Below, piece by piece: positions 6,917-15,570 of a stretch of DNA of 32,265 nt (position 1 is the stretch's first letter; each line of letters starts with the position of its first letter). The notes below the pieces were generated by a model, which ran no database searches, was not told the origin of the DNA, and worked only from the letters and a program-made list of their open reading frames with translations. The position numbers were made by a program, and so were the translations under genes. Source of the stretch: an uncultured Pseudogracilibacillus sp. (GTDB lineage Bacteria > Bacillota > Bacilli > Bacillales > Amphibacillaceae); contig CALGOZ010000121.1 of assembly GCA_937960785.1 (NCBI GenBank), positions 1 through 32,265 on the forward strand, read 5' to 3'.

Positions 6917-8938
6917 TTATTCTTTTTCCGGTTCTCCGTCCCGTTTTACAATTGTCTCTTCTTGCTCTTGCGCTTGGATGTTGATTTTAACATCTTCTTG
7001 CTCTTCTACTGTTTTGTCAGTTGCTTCGCCTTCTTCTTGTACAACTGTTGGCTCTTCTTCTGTTTTTTCTGTTTTCTCATCAGAAGTAGTTGCTTCATCT
7101 TTTTCCGGCATTACACCGTGCTCGAACAAGGACTTAATTTGTTCTGCATCTAACGTTTCGACCTCGAGAAGTTTTTCGGCGATTAGCTCTAGTTGCTCGC
7201 GATGTTCTAGTAAGATGTTTTTTGCTCGTTCGTAACATTTGTTAATAAAGCTTTGTGTCTCCTCATCGATCGCTCGAGCAATCGATTCACTATAGTTTTT
7301 CTCACTGTGTAAATCGCGACCGAGAAATACTTCCGATGAGCTACTACCATTAAACTGAGTCGGTCCAATTCGTTCGCTCATTCCGTACTCGGTAATCATA
7401 CTTTTTGCAATCGCGGTTGCACGTTGGAAGTCGTTAGACGCTCCAGTACTAACGTTATCTTTACCGAAAATAATTTCTTCAGCGACTCGACCGCCTAAAA
7501 GTCCGGTAATTCGATCGAATAACTCTGGGCGAGTGACAATATACCGATCTTCCTTCGGCAACATGACGGCGTAACCACCGGCTTGCCCTCGAGGTACAAT
7601 TGTCACTTTATGCACTGTTTCAGCATCATCTAAAACCATACCGATTACAGTGTGCCCACTTTCGTGATAGGCGACGATTTTTCGTTCTTTTTCCGAGATG
7701 ACTCGACTTTTCTTCGCTGGTCCTGCGATTACTCGGTCAATCGCTTCGTCAATTTCTTCCATTGTAATTACTTTTTTATTCCAACGGGCAGTGACTAAGG
7801 CAGCTTCGTTTAATAAGTTTTCTAAATCTGCACCAGAAAACCCAGGCGTACGCATCGCAATCGTCTTTAAATCGACATCCTCACCAAGGGGCTTATTACG
7901 AGCGTGTACTTTTAAGACAGCTTCTCGTCCCTTTACATCCGGGCGATTGACTGTAATTTGACGATCGAAACGTCCAGGGCGTAAAAGAGCCGGGTCTAAA
8001 ATATCCGGTCGGTTCGTCGCAGCAATCATTATAATTCCTTCGTTCGCATCGAATCCGTCCATCTCAACGAGTAACTGGTTCAACGTCTGCTCTCGTTCAT
8101 CGTGTCCACCACCGAGCCCCGCCCCACGTTGTCTACCGACCGCATCAATTTCGTCGATAAAGACAATACATGGCGCATTCTTTTTCGCATTTTCGAATAA
8201 GTCCCGAACTCGTGAGGCACCAACACCGACGAACATTTCTACGAAGTCTGAACCACTAATAGAGAAAAACGGTGTTCCCGCTTCTCCTGCTACGGCCCGA
8301 GCGAGCAAGGTTTTACCTGTTCCTGGTGGTCCTACAAGGAGGACACCTTTAGGAATTCGTGCTCCGACTTTTGTAAATTTACGCGGATCTTTTAAAAACT
8401 CGACAACTTCTACTAGCTCTTGTTTCTCTTCGTCAGCTCCGGCAACATCTGAGAAGCGCACCTTTACTTTTTCTTCATCGTAAAGTTTCGCCTTACTTTT
8501 ACCGAAGTTCATTACTCTACCGCCACCGCCACCACCTTGGGCTCGGGTGAATATAAAGAAGAAGATCAGCCCGATTAAGAGAAACGGCAACATCATCGCA
8601 AGAAAGTTTAAAAAGGCACTCGGTTGCTCTTCTTCAGCAACTTTCAAAATGCTTTGCTCTCTTGCTTTTTCCGTAATATCTGCAATTATTTCAGTATTGT
8701 CAGGTACTTGAACGACAAAAGGTTTATTATCCTGTTCAAGTACTCCGGTTATACGAATAATTTTATTTTTCGGTTGCATTGTCATTTCAGCAATTTGACC
8801 ACTGTCTAACGCCTGCATAAATTCTTCGACGTTATATTGTTCAGATTGGTCGTTTTGGCCTTTAAACATGCTGATGACACCGATTAAGACAATAAAAATT
8901 AGTGCATAAAATAGCACATTTCGGAAAACCCGATCCAT
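6917..8938 (-). CDS. ftsH: ATP-dependent zinc metalloprotease FtsH
   Basis: A membrane-anchored AAA+ protease that degrades damaged and regulatory membrane and soluble proteins. Transmembrane segments lie at about 7-25 and 112-131, with an extracytoplasmic domain between them. A glycine run (135-140) precedes the AAA module. Walker A is GPPGTGKT (203-210), Walker B is VFIDE (259-263), and the second region of homology is ATNRPDILDPALLRPGRFDR (307-326). The zinc site is HESGH (425-429). At 673 residues it exceeds B. subtilis FtsH (637), and the extra length is an acidic Glu/Thr-rich C-terminal tail. The ribosome site is AGGAGG. It lies downstream of tilS-hpt, as in many Firmicutes, and has its own candidate promoter. 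Confidence 0.98.
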   Translation of the reverse strand: MDRVFRNVLFYALIFIVLIGVISMFKGQNDQSEQYNVEEFMQALDSGQIAEMTMQPKNKIIRITGVLEQDNKPFVVQVPDNTEIIADITEKAREQSILKVAEEEQPSAFLNFLAMMLPFLLIGLIFFFIFTRAQGGGGGGRVMNFGKSKAKLYDEEKVKVRFSDVAGADEEKQELVEVVEFLKDPRKFTKVGARIPKGVLLVGPPGTGKTLLARAVAGEAGTPFFSISGSDFVEMFVGVGASRVRDLFENAKKNAPCIVFIDEIDAVGRQRGAGLGGGHDEREQTLNQLLVEMDGFDANEGIIMIAATNRPDILDPALLRPGRFDRQITVNRPDVKGREAVLKVHARNKPLGEDVDLKTIAMRTPGFSGADLENLLNEAALVTARWNKKVITMEEIDEAIDRVIAGPAKKSRVISEKERKIVAYHESGHTVIGMVLDDAETVHKVTIVPRGQAGGYAVMLPKEDRYIVTRPELFDRITGLLGGRVAEEIIFGKDNVSTGASNDFQRATAIAKSMITEYGMSERIGPTQFNGSSSSEVFLGRDLHSEKNYSESIARAIDEETQSFINKCYERAKNILLEHREQLELIAEKLLEVETLDAEQIKSLFEHGVMPEKDEATTSDEKTEKTEEEPTVVQEEGEATDKTVEEQEDVKINIQAQEQEETIVKRDGEPEKE

Positions 8939-8976
8939 CTAAAAACCTCCTCCCACAAGCGGGAAAGCTACAATAC

Positions 8977-9006
8977 ATAGTATCATATTAAAAAACTTGT
9001 TTCCAA
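8977..9006 (-). promoter_or_regulatory. Candidate ftsH promoter
   Basis: The minus strand reads TTGGAA (9001-9006), 18 bases, then TACTAT (8977-8982), about 38 bases before the ftsH ATG. A short hairpin, TCCC/GGGA at 8951-8964, sits directly in front of the ftsH ribosome site and could modulate initiation. Confidence 0.4.
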
Positions 9007-9035
9007 CTAAATACTCTTCTTTATTATATCTACTT

Positions 9036-9575
9036 TTATTCGTCGTAGACTTCTTTTTTTAAGATACCGATATAAGGTAAATTCCGATATCGTTCATCAT
9101 AATCTAGCCCATAACCGACGACGAATTCGTTCGGCACTTCAAAGCCGACGATATCGGCGGTAATTTTTGCATTACGGCCGGCTGGCTTATCCAAAAGCGT
9201 AACAATCTTCACTGAATTTGCTTGACGATATTTAAAAAGATCAACTAAATAACTTAGCGTTAAACCACTATCGATAATATCTTCAACGATAATGATGTCG
9301 CGACCTTCTACTTTTGCATCAAGGTCTTTTAAAATTCGCACTTCCCCTGAGGATGTCGTACGACTCCCATAGCTAGAGACTGCCATAAAATCCATTTCCA
9401 CATGCGTCTCGATACAGCGCGATAAGTCGGCCATAAATGGGGTAGCCCCTTTTAATACTCCGATTAATAAAGGAAATTTATCTTTATACTCTTCTGTCAG
9501 CATGCGACCAATTTCTACACATTTAGCTTCGATTTCTTCCTCTGTTATTAAGACTTTTTCAATATCGTTATGCAT
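9036..9575 (-). CDS. hpt: Hypoxanthine (guanine) phosphoribosyltransferase
   Basis: A 179-residue purine salvage enzyme that joins hypoxanthine or guanine to PRPP, giving IMP or GMP. The PRPP-binding signature IIIVEDIIDSGLTL lies at 94-107 with acidic residues E98 and D99. The flexible-loop SSYG (67-70) and the purine-contact region DKPAGR are present. The length is normal (about 180). GGAGG lies 6 bases before the ATG, and the gap to tilS is 12 bases, so it is in the same transcript. In B. subtilis TilS and HprT also form a complex that activates ftsH transcription; the conserved adjacency is consistent with this but does not prove it. Confidence 0.96.
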   Translation of the reverse strand: MHNDIEKVLITEEEIEAKCVEIGRMLTEEYKDKFPLLIGVLKGATPFMADLSRCIETHVEMDFMAVSSYGSRTTSSGEVRILKDLDAKVEGRDIIIVEDIIDSGLTLSYLVDLFKYRQANSVKIVTLLDKPAGRNAKITADIVGFEVPNEFVVGYGLDYDERYRNLPYIGILKKEVYDE

Positions 9576-9587
9576 GTAGGTCCTCCT

Positions 9588-10970
9588 CTATTTTTTGTAT
9601 GTGAACGATAAGTATACTGTCTCCTCCTTAGCCTCGGTTGTCAGTCCTTTCCGTAAGCCTATTAACCATAAAATTCGCCCAGTATAATCGACAACGAGTA
9701 ACTGCTCCTCCCGCTTCTTCCGTGGGACTTTCTCATCGATTAAAATGTCTTTAATTTTTTTACTTCCATTCAAACCACGGTAACGCATACGGTCACCAGG
9801 TTTACGGGTGCGAATTTGTATTGGAAAGGTCACTTCCGATGCGGCACATATAAATTCGTGGGGCTTTTCATCATGAACAGTTCGCTTTGTTGGTGCAATA
9901 TGAAGTGTAGCCCCATTAGGCAATTGCACCGTTGCAGGTATATCGTGAACATATGTATGGAAAGCTTTCGTTTCTTTGCCATTAAAATATAGTTCGAGAT
10001 TGTCATAAACAACTTCAACGGTTAAATTTTGTGGAAAATGAAGTTGCTGATTGCTCACATCTTCTTCTAATAAAGATAGAAATAACTGTTCATGAATATA
10101 GCTAAGTTGAGGTGGTACAGTTTCATATAGATAGTCTAATGTTAATCGATATATTCTCCTTTGTAAAGGGGGAGCTAATCGACGAATATCCTGTCGGTTT
10201 ATAATTACTTTCTGTTCGCTTGGCACTCGTTGAACAAGACGTTCAAAATGGCGCTTTGCTTCTGCTAATAAATAGCTTTCATCCTCTTGTAAAGTCTCAC
10301 TCAAACGTTGTACAGTCTGGTGTAAATAATCACTTTTTTCCTTTAGTGGGGGTGCGACGAATTTACGAACGTAATTACGAATATACGATACATCTTCATT
10401 GCTTGGGTCAAGTTGCGGTGATAAATTATGCTTAGTACAGTATCGCTCAATTTCCTCTCGAGTTACTCCAAGAAGCGGGCGAATAATCTCACCCCGATGA
10501 AAGGGGCGTCGAACAGGAATACCCCTTAACCCGCTTAAATTTGTCGTACGCATAAAGGACATGAGTAAGGTTTCGATCTGGTCATCGGCGTGATGTCCGA
10601 AAGCTAGGTAATCAGCCTTTTTCTCTTCCATCACTTTCGCTAACGCTTCATAACGTAATTTACGAGCCGCCATTTGTACAGAGATTTTTTCCCGTTTTGC
10701 TAAGGAATGAACGTCAATTTTTTCCGTAATGAAAGGAAGACTCCATCGTTTCGCCAAGCCTTCAACGTAGCGAACATCCTCCTCCGCTTCTTTGCGCAAT
10801 TGATGATTGATCGTAACAGCAATTAGTCGCATATTCCATGTATATTGATACGTTTTTAAAAAATGTAACAAAGCGACAGAATCGGGCCCTCCCGATACGG
10901 CTACGACTACCGTTTTGTTTTGCAAAATAATTTGCTTTTGTTGTAAAAAGCGAAGCGTCTTATATTCCAT
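9588..10970 (-). CDS. tilS: tRNA(Ile)-lysidine synthase
   Basis: This enzyme adds lysine to C34 of the CAU-anticodon tRNA-Ile, so that it reads AUA instead of AUG. The N-terminal ATP-pyrophosphatase P-loop is SGGPDS (26-31) in VVVAVSGGPDSVALLHFL. FGHHADDQIETLLM near 125 is the second conserved motif. The C-terminal part carries the TilS substrate domain (RTRKPGDRMRYRG and KKIKDILIDEKVP). At 460 residues it is close to the B. subtilis length. The ribosome site is GGAAGAGG. A TATAAT at 11041-11046 is a candidate -10, but no good -35 is seen. It is first in tilS-hpt, downstream of the yabT terminator. Confidence 0.96.
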   Translation of the reverse strand: MEYKTLRFLQQKQIILQNKTVVVAVSGGPDSVALLHFLKTYQYTWNMRLIAVTINHQLRKEAEEDVRYVEGLAKRWSLPFITEKIDVHSLAKREKISVQMAARKLRYEALAKVMEEKKADYLAFGHHADDQIETLLMSFMRTTNLSGLRGIPVRRPFHRGEIIRPLLGVTREEIERYCTKHNLSPQLDPSNEDVSYIRNYVRKFVAPPLKEKSDYLHQTVQRLSETLQEDESYLLAEAKRHFERLVQRVPSEQKVIINRQDIRRLAPPLQRRIYRLTLDYLYETVPPQLSYIHEQLFLSLLEEDVSNQQLHFPQNLTVEVVYDNLELYFNGKETKAFHTYVHDIPATVQLPNGATLHIAPTKRTVHDEKPHEFICAASEVTFPIQIRTRKPGDRMRYRGLNGSKKIKDILIDEKVPRKKREEQLLVVDYTGRILWLIGLRKGLTTEAKEETVYLSFTYKK

Positions 10971-11085
10971 CTTTTTGCCTCTTCCTATTGATAAAAGCTT
11001 ATCGAATATTTACTACCTTTCTCAACGTTTACTCTTATTTATTATACCTATTTTTATATTAAATAGCATCTTAAAGTTTCTAAAA

Positions 11086-11133
11086 GTAAAAAGACAATCG
11101 GCTTTGTTATTTAGGTGGCTTATCGATTGTCTT
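11086..11133 (-). terminator. Rho-independent terminator of yabS-yabT
   Basis: A 10-bp stem, AAGACAATCG (11091-11100) with CGATTGTCTT (11124-11133), encloses a 23-base loop. On the minus strand it is followed by a T-rich run. It lies 26 bases beyond the kinase stop and separates it from tilS. Confidence 0.75.
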
Positions 11134-11159
11134 CTCGTTATATAAATGTAGTTCATACG

Positions 11160-12080
11160 CTAAAACAATATCGTCAAAAGATAAACGATGCAATAAAACA
11201 TTCCGGCACTACTCATTAAAAGAACGATTTCTTTTCCTGATACTTTGATCGATTGTTTTTGTTGTGTTTCATAAGCGAGACGTCTATGCAATTCTTTACG
11301 CATATGGGGTACATTTTTGTACGTACCGGCCAACGTTTGTATTAAGACTGGAGCAAATATGTGCAAGGACTTCACTTGTAAAATTCGCCGACGTAAAAAC
11401 GTGAAATTTTCATCTACCCGGGTAAACTTTTTTGGATAAAAAATTGATAACATGACCATCGTTAGAGCAAATAAATCGTAACTTGGTTCGGCCACGCGCT
11501 TACCTAGGCGCCAATAGGCCCGATCGTAAAAGTTTGTATATTCCTTTACCGAGCTTCCTATTTTCGTCATACCTCCTACATCAATTAAACGTACACGGGA
11601 AGGATTTGTCATGACAATGATATTTTCACTTTTTAAGTCGCCGAAGACGTAGCCAAGTCGATGGAGTCGCTCGAGCTGGTCTAATAACTGGAATAAAACA
11701 AGACGTAAACCTTGAGGACCCTTACGTCTTACAAACTGCTTTAAAGTAACCCCTTGAATATACTCCATGACATAAAAAGATAACGTTTTTCCCTGTGCTA
11801 ATTGCCAATCGTCAACGTCAATTAAATAAGGTCCAAGACCGCTGTCTTGAACCTTACCTTGCTTTAACGTCCGTAATGCTTCAACTTCTTTCATCATACT
11901 AAAAGATTGCTCACTTAACTTTAGAGCGACATAGTTACCTTGATGTTGACAAAGATAGACAGTGCCGACTGTTCCAGAACCGAGCTCTCTAAGGACGCGA
12001 TACGTACGGTTGTGCCAACGACCGTGTATTTTTGTACCCCGGCGTAAGACGATCCTATGCTTCTTCGCTATCGTATGCAT
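11160..12080 (-). CDS. yabT: YabT-like Ser/Thr protein kinase, membrane-anchored
   Basis: A Hanks-type kinase of 306 residues from the chosen start. The glycine loop is LGSGTVGTVYL (about 33-43), the ATP lysine is K54 in VALK, the catalytic segment is VFGDLKSENIIV with D148 and N153, and the metal site is DVG (D167) instead of DFG. The canonical HRD histidine position is Phe-Gly-Asp. A single C-terminal transmembrane helix (about 283-306) ends the protein, with no external sensor domain, like B. subtilis YabT, which phosphorylates RecA and other proteins in spore development. A TTG at 12098 is in frame, but AAGGA at 10 bases favours the ATG at 12080. The start overlaps the 3' end of the VWA gene by 26 bases, which suggests coupling. 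Confidence 0.88.
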   Translation of the reverse strand: MHTIAKKHRIVLRRGTKIHGRWHNRTYRVLRELGSGTVGTVYLCQHQGNYVALKLSEQSFSMMKEVEALRTLKQGKVQDSGLGPYLIDVDDWQLAQGKTLSFYVMEYIQGVTLKQFVRRKGPQGLRLVLFQLLDQLERLHRLGYVFGDLKSENIIVMTNPSRVRLIDVGGMTKIGSSVKEYTNFYDRAYWRLGKRVAEPSYDLFALTMVMLSIFYPKKFTRVDENFTFLRRRILQVKSLHIFAPVLIQTLAGTYKNVPHMRKELHRRLAYETQQKQSIKVSGKEIVLLMSSAGMFYCIVYLLTILF

Positions 12081-12780
12081 TTGGAATCGTTCCTTCAATT
12101 TGTTTGTGCGTAAATTGTTTTAATGCTTCGGCTAAGGCCGGGCCTGTTGGTGTCATTCCTCCTAATTGTAATTGTGGGAAAATAACAGACATCGATTGTA
12201 ATTCGCTCGTCCAAGTCGCTATAGGACTAATCGTTTTGTTTTTATGAGGATATTGGAAAATCGCAAATTCGTTTTGTCCCCGACGAGCTTGTAAATTATA
12301 GGATAAATCTAAGAGCGCCTCTTTTACCGTCGGTAATTTACTATGCATGCTTGCGCTAGTATCAACTAAAATTAATACTTCTAAATTTGCCGTCTCTCCC
12401 ATTTCTTCAACTAGTTCAACGACTTCCCTGCGTTCTTCGGGGGCTATATCTTCGATTTGCTTTTGTTCACCGAAAATTTGCGTCAACTCTTTATTAACGA
12501 CCCCTTGAATCGTCTGGGACATCGCTTGGACGGTTACTGTTTGTACCGTTTGGGATAAATCCTCTTCATACACGATTTGACTTACGCCACCACCGGCTGT
12601 TGCAATTTCATTAATTTCTGTAAAGCTTTCGGAGTTTCCATCGTTACGATCGACGATTCCAATTACATTTACAACAATCCCCGCTTTAAATAAACGACTT
12701 GCACTCACAACCGGATCTTCACCACTATTAGAACATCCATCCGTGATTAGTAATACTTGGCGAATCGTTCCTACTTCCAT
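12055..12780 (-). CDS. yabS: YabS-like von Willebrand factor A domain protein
   Basis: A 241-residue soluble protein without signal peptide or membrane helix. The N-terminal half opens with RQVLLITDGCSNSGEDP, like the late strand and DG loop of a VWA fold. The C-terminal half starts LEVLILVDTSASM, with metal-site residues D140, S142 and S144, and later has GGMTPTGPALAEAL, the threonine loop. The metal-site elements therefore appear in a permuted order. The ATG at 12780 has AGGAGGT at 7 bases; the preceding TTG is too close. It sits between spoIIE and the kinase, as yabS does in B. subtilis. The molecular function is unknown; a link to sporulation is inferred from context. A strong hairpin precedes its ribosome site. 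Confidence 0.85.
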   Translation of the reverse strand: MEVGTIRQVLLITDGCSNSGEDPVVSASRLFKAGIVVNVIGIVDRNDGNSESFTEINEIATAGGGVSQIVYEEDLSQTVQTVTVQAMSQTIQGVVNKELTQIFGEQKQIEDIAPEERREVVELVEEMGETANLEVLILVDTSASMHSKLPTVKEALLDLSYNLQARRGQNEFAIFQYPHKNKTISPIATWTSELQSMSVIFPQLQLGGMTPTGPALAEALKQFTHKQIEGTIPNAYDSEEA

Positions 12781-12792
12781 CAATAATACCTC

Positions 12793-12825
12793 CTACGCTT
12801 ATAGTTCCTTTTTTTATAAGCGTAG
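12793..12825 (-). other. 11-bp hairpin abutting the yabS ribosome-binding site
   Basis: CTACGCTTATA (12793-12803) pairs perfectly with TATAAGCGTAG (12815-12825), with an 11-base loop. On the minus strand the 3' arm ends inside the GTAGGAGG ribosome site of yabS. There is no T-run after it, so it is not a standard terminator of spoIIE. It could control yabS translation, be an operator, or weakly attenuate transcription. Confidence 0.55.
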
Positions 12826-12841
12826 CCAAAGGTGTAAAAAG

Positions 12842-15265
12842 CTATACGTTCGATACAGTAGCAGGAATCGTTGCCCATTTCGGCGTCATTTTCTTTATTT
12901 TTGCAACAACTATCGTCATATCATCACGAATCATATTGTTATTGCTTCGGATTACCTCTTCTAATAATAAATCAGCAATTTCCTGGGGTTCTTTCGTTTT
13001 TATTTGCCTGATTTTCCGTTTTAGCCATATACCTTCATTTTTAACGAACGTTGGACCTTCATAAACTCCATCGCTCATCATAATAAGAAGGTCACCGTGT
13101 TGCAAAGTTTCCTCGACGTAATCTAAAGAAACGAAATCAATCATACCAATCGGAATATTGTTCGCTTCTAATTGAATAATTTCGTGATCCCTCTTAATAA
13201 AGCTTGGGGCTGAACCAATTTTCAAAAAACGCACGTGGGCATTGTGTAAGTTTACGAGTGCTAAGTCAAGCGTCGCAAACATTTCATCGGTCGTGCGTAA
13301 AGATAGTACGGAATTAATTGAACGAATCGCTACTTGTTCCGATATACCGGAACGTAACATTTTCTTTAAAAGACGGAGCGTCTCCATACTTTCTTCGCGA
13401 GCTCGTTTACCATTTCCCATGCCGTCACTAATCGCTAAAGCTAGCTTTCCACTACTTACATCGGTAACTGTATACGAATCTCCGGAAATTAAACCACCGC
13501 CTTTTGCAGCAATTGCCACTCCCGTTTCTACTTCAAACAATTTAGCCGATTGAAAAACGAGAGTCGATGGAGTGTGGGGAATTTCTGAAATATATTCTTC
13601 TTTCACGACAATCGTTTCTTTTAAAATATCGGATAATACTGGCGCTATTAGTTTTGGTCCTTCTCCATGGTACATCGAAAAAACCGCTTGAATTTCAATA
13701 TCGATATTCCCTTTTTCCAAATTGTAAATATCTATTTTTTCTAGATGAATATTCATTTGTTTTAACGCTCGAAGAATTTGTATCTCTTGGTTTTCGTGGC
13801 GTTTTCGTTCTTTTACAATTTCTTTCGCAAAGTGATCCATCACATCGGAGACACCTTGAAGTTGTTCTGCGACGATCTTTTTACTTTCATCCATTTGATC
13901 TTTAATTTGTTTGTTCATCTTAAAAATGACAATTTCATCGGTCATTACGTCAATTAATTGGGCATGTTTTACACATCTTCTTTTTAAATGATGAATCATT
14001 GTGGAATCGAGGCTATCTTCTTCAATTAATTTTTGTTTCGTCTCTTCTAGTAGTGTATACGTTTCGTCAAATTCCTTTTGCCAGCAACGTTTTTTCATAA
14101 AACATTGTTGGCAAATTTTCTCTGTTACGTTACTTAAATAGTAGTCCGTTTCGATTGAATGATCGAGTTGCTTTTTTTGTTCTTGATTCATAAAGCTTTT
14201 CGAGAGTGCTGCGAACATATCAGAAAATTGTTCGACCCGTTCTGCTGTTACATTGCGCATCTTTTGTAAATATTTCCGCTCTTCTTCAGAATACTCTGAC
14301 GTTCCTGGTACATATGTTGCAACTTGACGGATCCATTTTTGCGGTGTGAGATATAATAAGCCAATAGCTAAAATAGATTCAATTAACGTGACATAAATTG
14401 AATCGACGCCTCCATATAAGCTTACGAGAATTGAGCCGACGAGTAAGCCAAAAGCTACCCCCGTACGCTTTCCTTCTTTTAGTAAACCGCCTAATAAGCC
14501 TGAAAATGCGAGCAGGCTCATTTGATACAAATTAGCAATATTCGCTAACGATAAAATAAGCCCTCCAACGACACCGACTGTCGAACCAATCGCCGCTCCC
14601 CCAGCCAAGGCAAGTAAAAGGACGACATAGCGCGATAACACATGTTCAAAGGACAGGCCGTATAACTCCCAGCCGATTAAACCGGTTAAAATCGATGAGA
14701 ACAAAATAATTAGACAAATAAGTTCTTCATTTTTCAACTTTGGCTTGTAATATTGTTGGGATATTAATGGAATGCTTTGCATAAAGATTAATAATAAAAC
14801 GATTGCCAATGTACATTCGACGAAAATATGCAACCATTCATAAATCGATAGCTCACCGTAAAAAGAATAAAGAAAAAGACGCGAACCTAGTGAGGCGATA
14901 AATACCGAACCCATAAGCCAACTCAACTTCATCCGCTCTTGGAAAAAGTAATATAAAATATAAAAAATCATCGTCGCTAGCGTAACGTATATCCCATGTT
15001 CGATTGCATACGTCCACGCCCCTATTAAAACGAACACCGTCATCGTAAATAGTCTTCTCTGCTTCAATAGTGTAACCGTTGCCAAAAACACGAGAGCAAA
15101 AGGTGAGATCTCATATAAAATAACTGCCCGACCCAACAAAAGCCCAATAACAAAAAACAACAACTGTTGTTCAATAAAAATGTACCGTAACCCCTCTAAT
15201 AACCTAACAACAAAACTCGTCTGTTTTTGTTGCAGACGATTTCGTACATTTACAACTGCACCCAA
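12842..15265 (-). CDS. spoIIE: Stage II sporulation protein E (SpoIIE phosphatase)
   Basis: A polytopic membrane phosphatase that dephosphorylates SpoIIAA to activate sigma-F in the forespore, and that also helps FtsZ shift to the polar septum. At 807 residues it is close to B. subtilis SpoIIE (827). About the first 310 residues are hydrophobic with roughly ten membrane helices. A cysteine-rich middle segment (CQQCFMKKRC near 390) and a coiled region follow. The PP2C-type domain has SDGMGNGKRAREES with the metal aspartate near D614, and MMSDGVYEG near D732. The start is TTG with AAGGAGG 7 bases upstream; the nearby ATG at 15270 is out of frame. It is a single gene with a Spo0A-type promoter candidate. 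Confidence 0.97.
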   Translation of the reverse strand: MGAVVNVRNRLQQKQTSFVVRLLEGLRYIFIEQQLLFFVIGLLLGRAVILYEISPFALVFLATVTLLKQRRLFTMTVFVLIGAWTYAIEHGIYVTLATMIFYILYYFFQERMKLSWLMGSVFIASLGSRLFLYSFYGELSIYEWLHIFVECTLAIVLLLIFMQSIPLISQQYYKPKLKNEELICLIILFSSILTGLIGWELYGLSFEHVLSRYVVLLLALAGGAAIGSTVGVVGGLILSLANIANLYQMSLLAFSGLLGGLLKEGKRTGVAFGLLVGSILVSLYGGVDSIYVTLIESILAIGLLYLTPQKWIRQVATYVPGTSEYSEEERKYLQKMRNVTAERVEQFSDMFAALSKSFMNQEQKKQLDHSIETDYYLSNVTEKICQQCFMKKRCWQKEFDETYTLLEETKQKLIEEDSLDSTMIHHLKRRCVKHAQLIDVMTDEIVIFKMNKQIKDQMDESKKIVAEQLQGVSDVMDHFAKEIVKERKRHENQEIQILRALKQMNIHLEKIDIYNLEKGNIDIEIQAVFSMYHGEGPKLIAPVLSDILKETIVVKEEYISEIPHTPSTLVFQSAKLFEVETGVAIAAKGGGLISGDSYTVTDVSSGKLALAISDGMGNGKRAREESMETLRLLKKMLRSGISEQVAIRSINSVLSLRTTDEMFATLDLALVNLHNAHVRFLKIGSAPSFIKRDHEIIQLEANNIPIGMIDFVSLDYVEETLQHGDLLIMMSDGVYEGPTFVKNEGIWLKRKIRQIKTKEPQEIADLLLEEVIRSNNNMIRDDMTIVVAKIKKMTPKWATIPATVSNV

Positions 15266-15327
15266 TTCATATCCTCCTTATAATTTTTATTTAACCGATT
15301 GCCCAAAAGAGTTGTACGTCTCATTTA

Positions 15328-15355
15328 AACATAGACGAGCTTTTAATTTTGTCAT
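15328..15355 (-). promoter_or_regulatory. Candidate spoIIE promoter
   Basis: The minus strand reads ATGACA (15350-15355), 16 bases, then TATGTT (15328-15333), about 65 bases before spoIIE. In B. subtilis spoIIE is transcribed by sigma-A with Spo0A~P bound over the -35, and an 0A-like heptamer overlaps this -35. Confidence 0.4.
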
Positions 15356-15387
15356 ATTTCCTTGTTTAAATTAAAAATGTTTCGACT
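15348..15387 (-). promoter_or_regulatory. Two candidate Spo0A boxes upstream of spoIIE
   Basis: On the minus strand, AGTCGAA (15381-15387) and TGACAAA (15348-15354) each match the Spo0A box TGTCGAA or TGNCGAA at six of seven positions. One overlaps the candidate -35 and the other lies about 30 bases upstream. The layout resembles Spo0A-activated promoters. The rest of 15388-15520 shows nothing recognisable. Confidence 0.4.
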
Positions 15388-15524
15388 TAAAATCTAAGAA
15401 ATATCGATTTTATTGCGTTTTTACCTTACGAATTGACACAATGCTATAGATGGTGAGTCTTTTAATCTATTGAAACTAAATCACAAGGCTAATTCGTATT
15501 ACTAGCACTTTTATTGCACTTGGG

Positions 15525-15553
15525 TTGACAAGTATTTTATTTTCGTGTAATAT
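15525..15553 (+). promoter_or_regulatory. Sigma-A promoter of tRNA-Met
   Basis: A perfect -35 TTGACA (15525-15530), a 17-base spacer and a -10 TAATAT (15548-15553) lie 17 bases before the tRNA. A second -10-like TATAAT at 15551-15556 would need a 20-base spacer. Confidence 0.75.
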
Positions 15554-15570
15554 AATTTTTGTCTCTATAT

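Noticed and set aside
7698..7961. Plus-strand ORF opposite the ftsH protease domain
   Set aside because: It lies wholly antisense to conserved codons. No start signals are seen.
12055..12098. Overlap of the VWA and kinase genes as a possible frameshift or fusion
   Set aside because: Both frames have complete domains, the VWA frame ends at a stop, and the kinase has its own ATG with a ribosome site. Short overlaps are common in operons.
13242..13905. Plus-strand ORFs of about 100 residues opposite spoIIE
   Set aside because: They are antisense to a complete, conserved gene and have no ribosome site.
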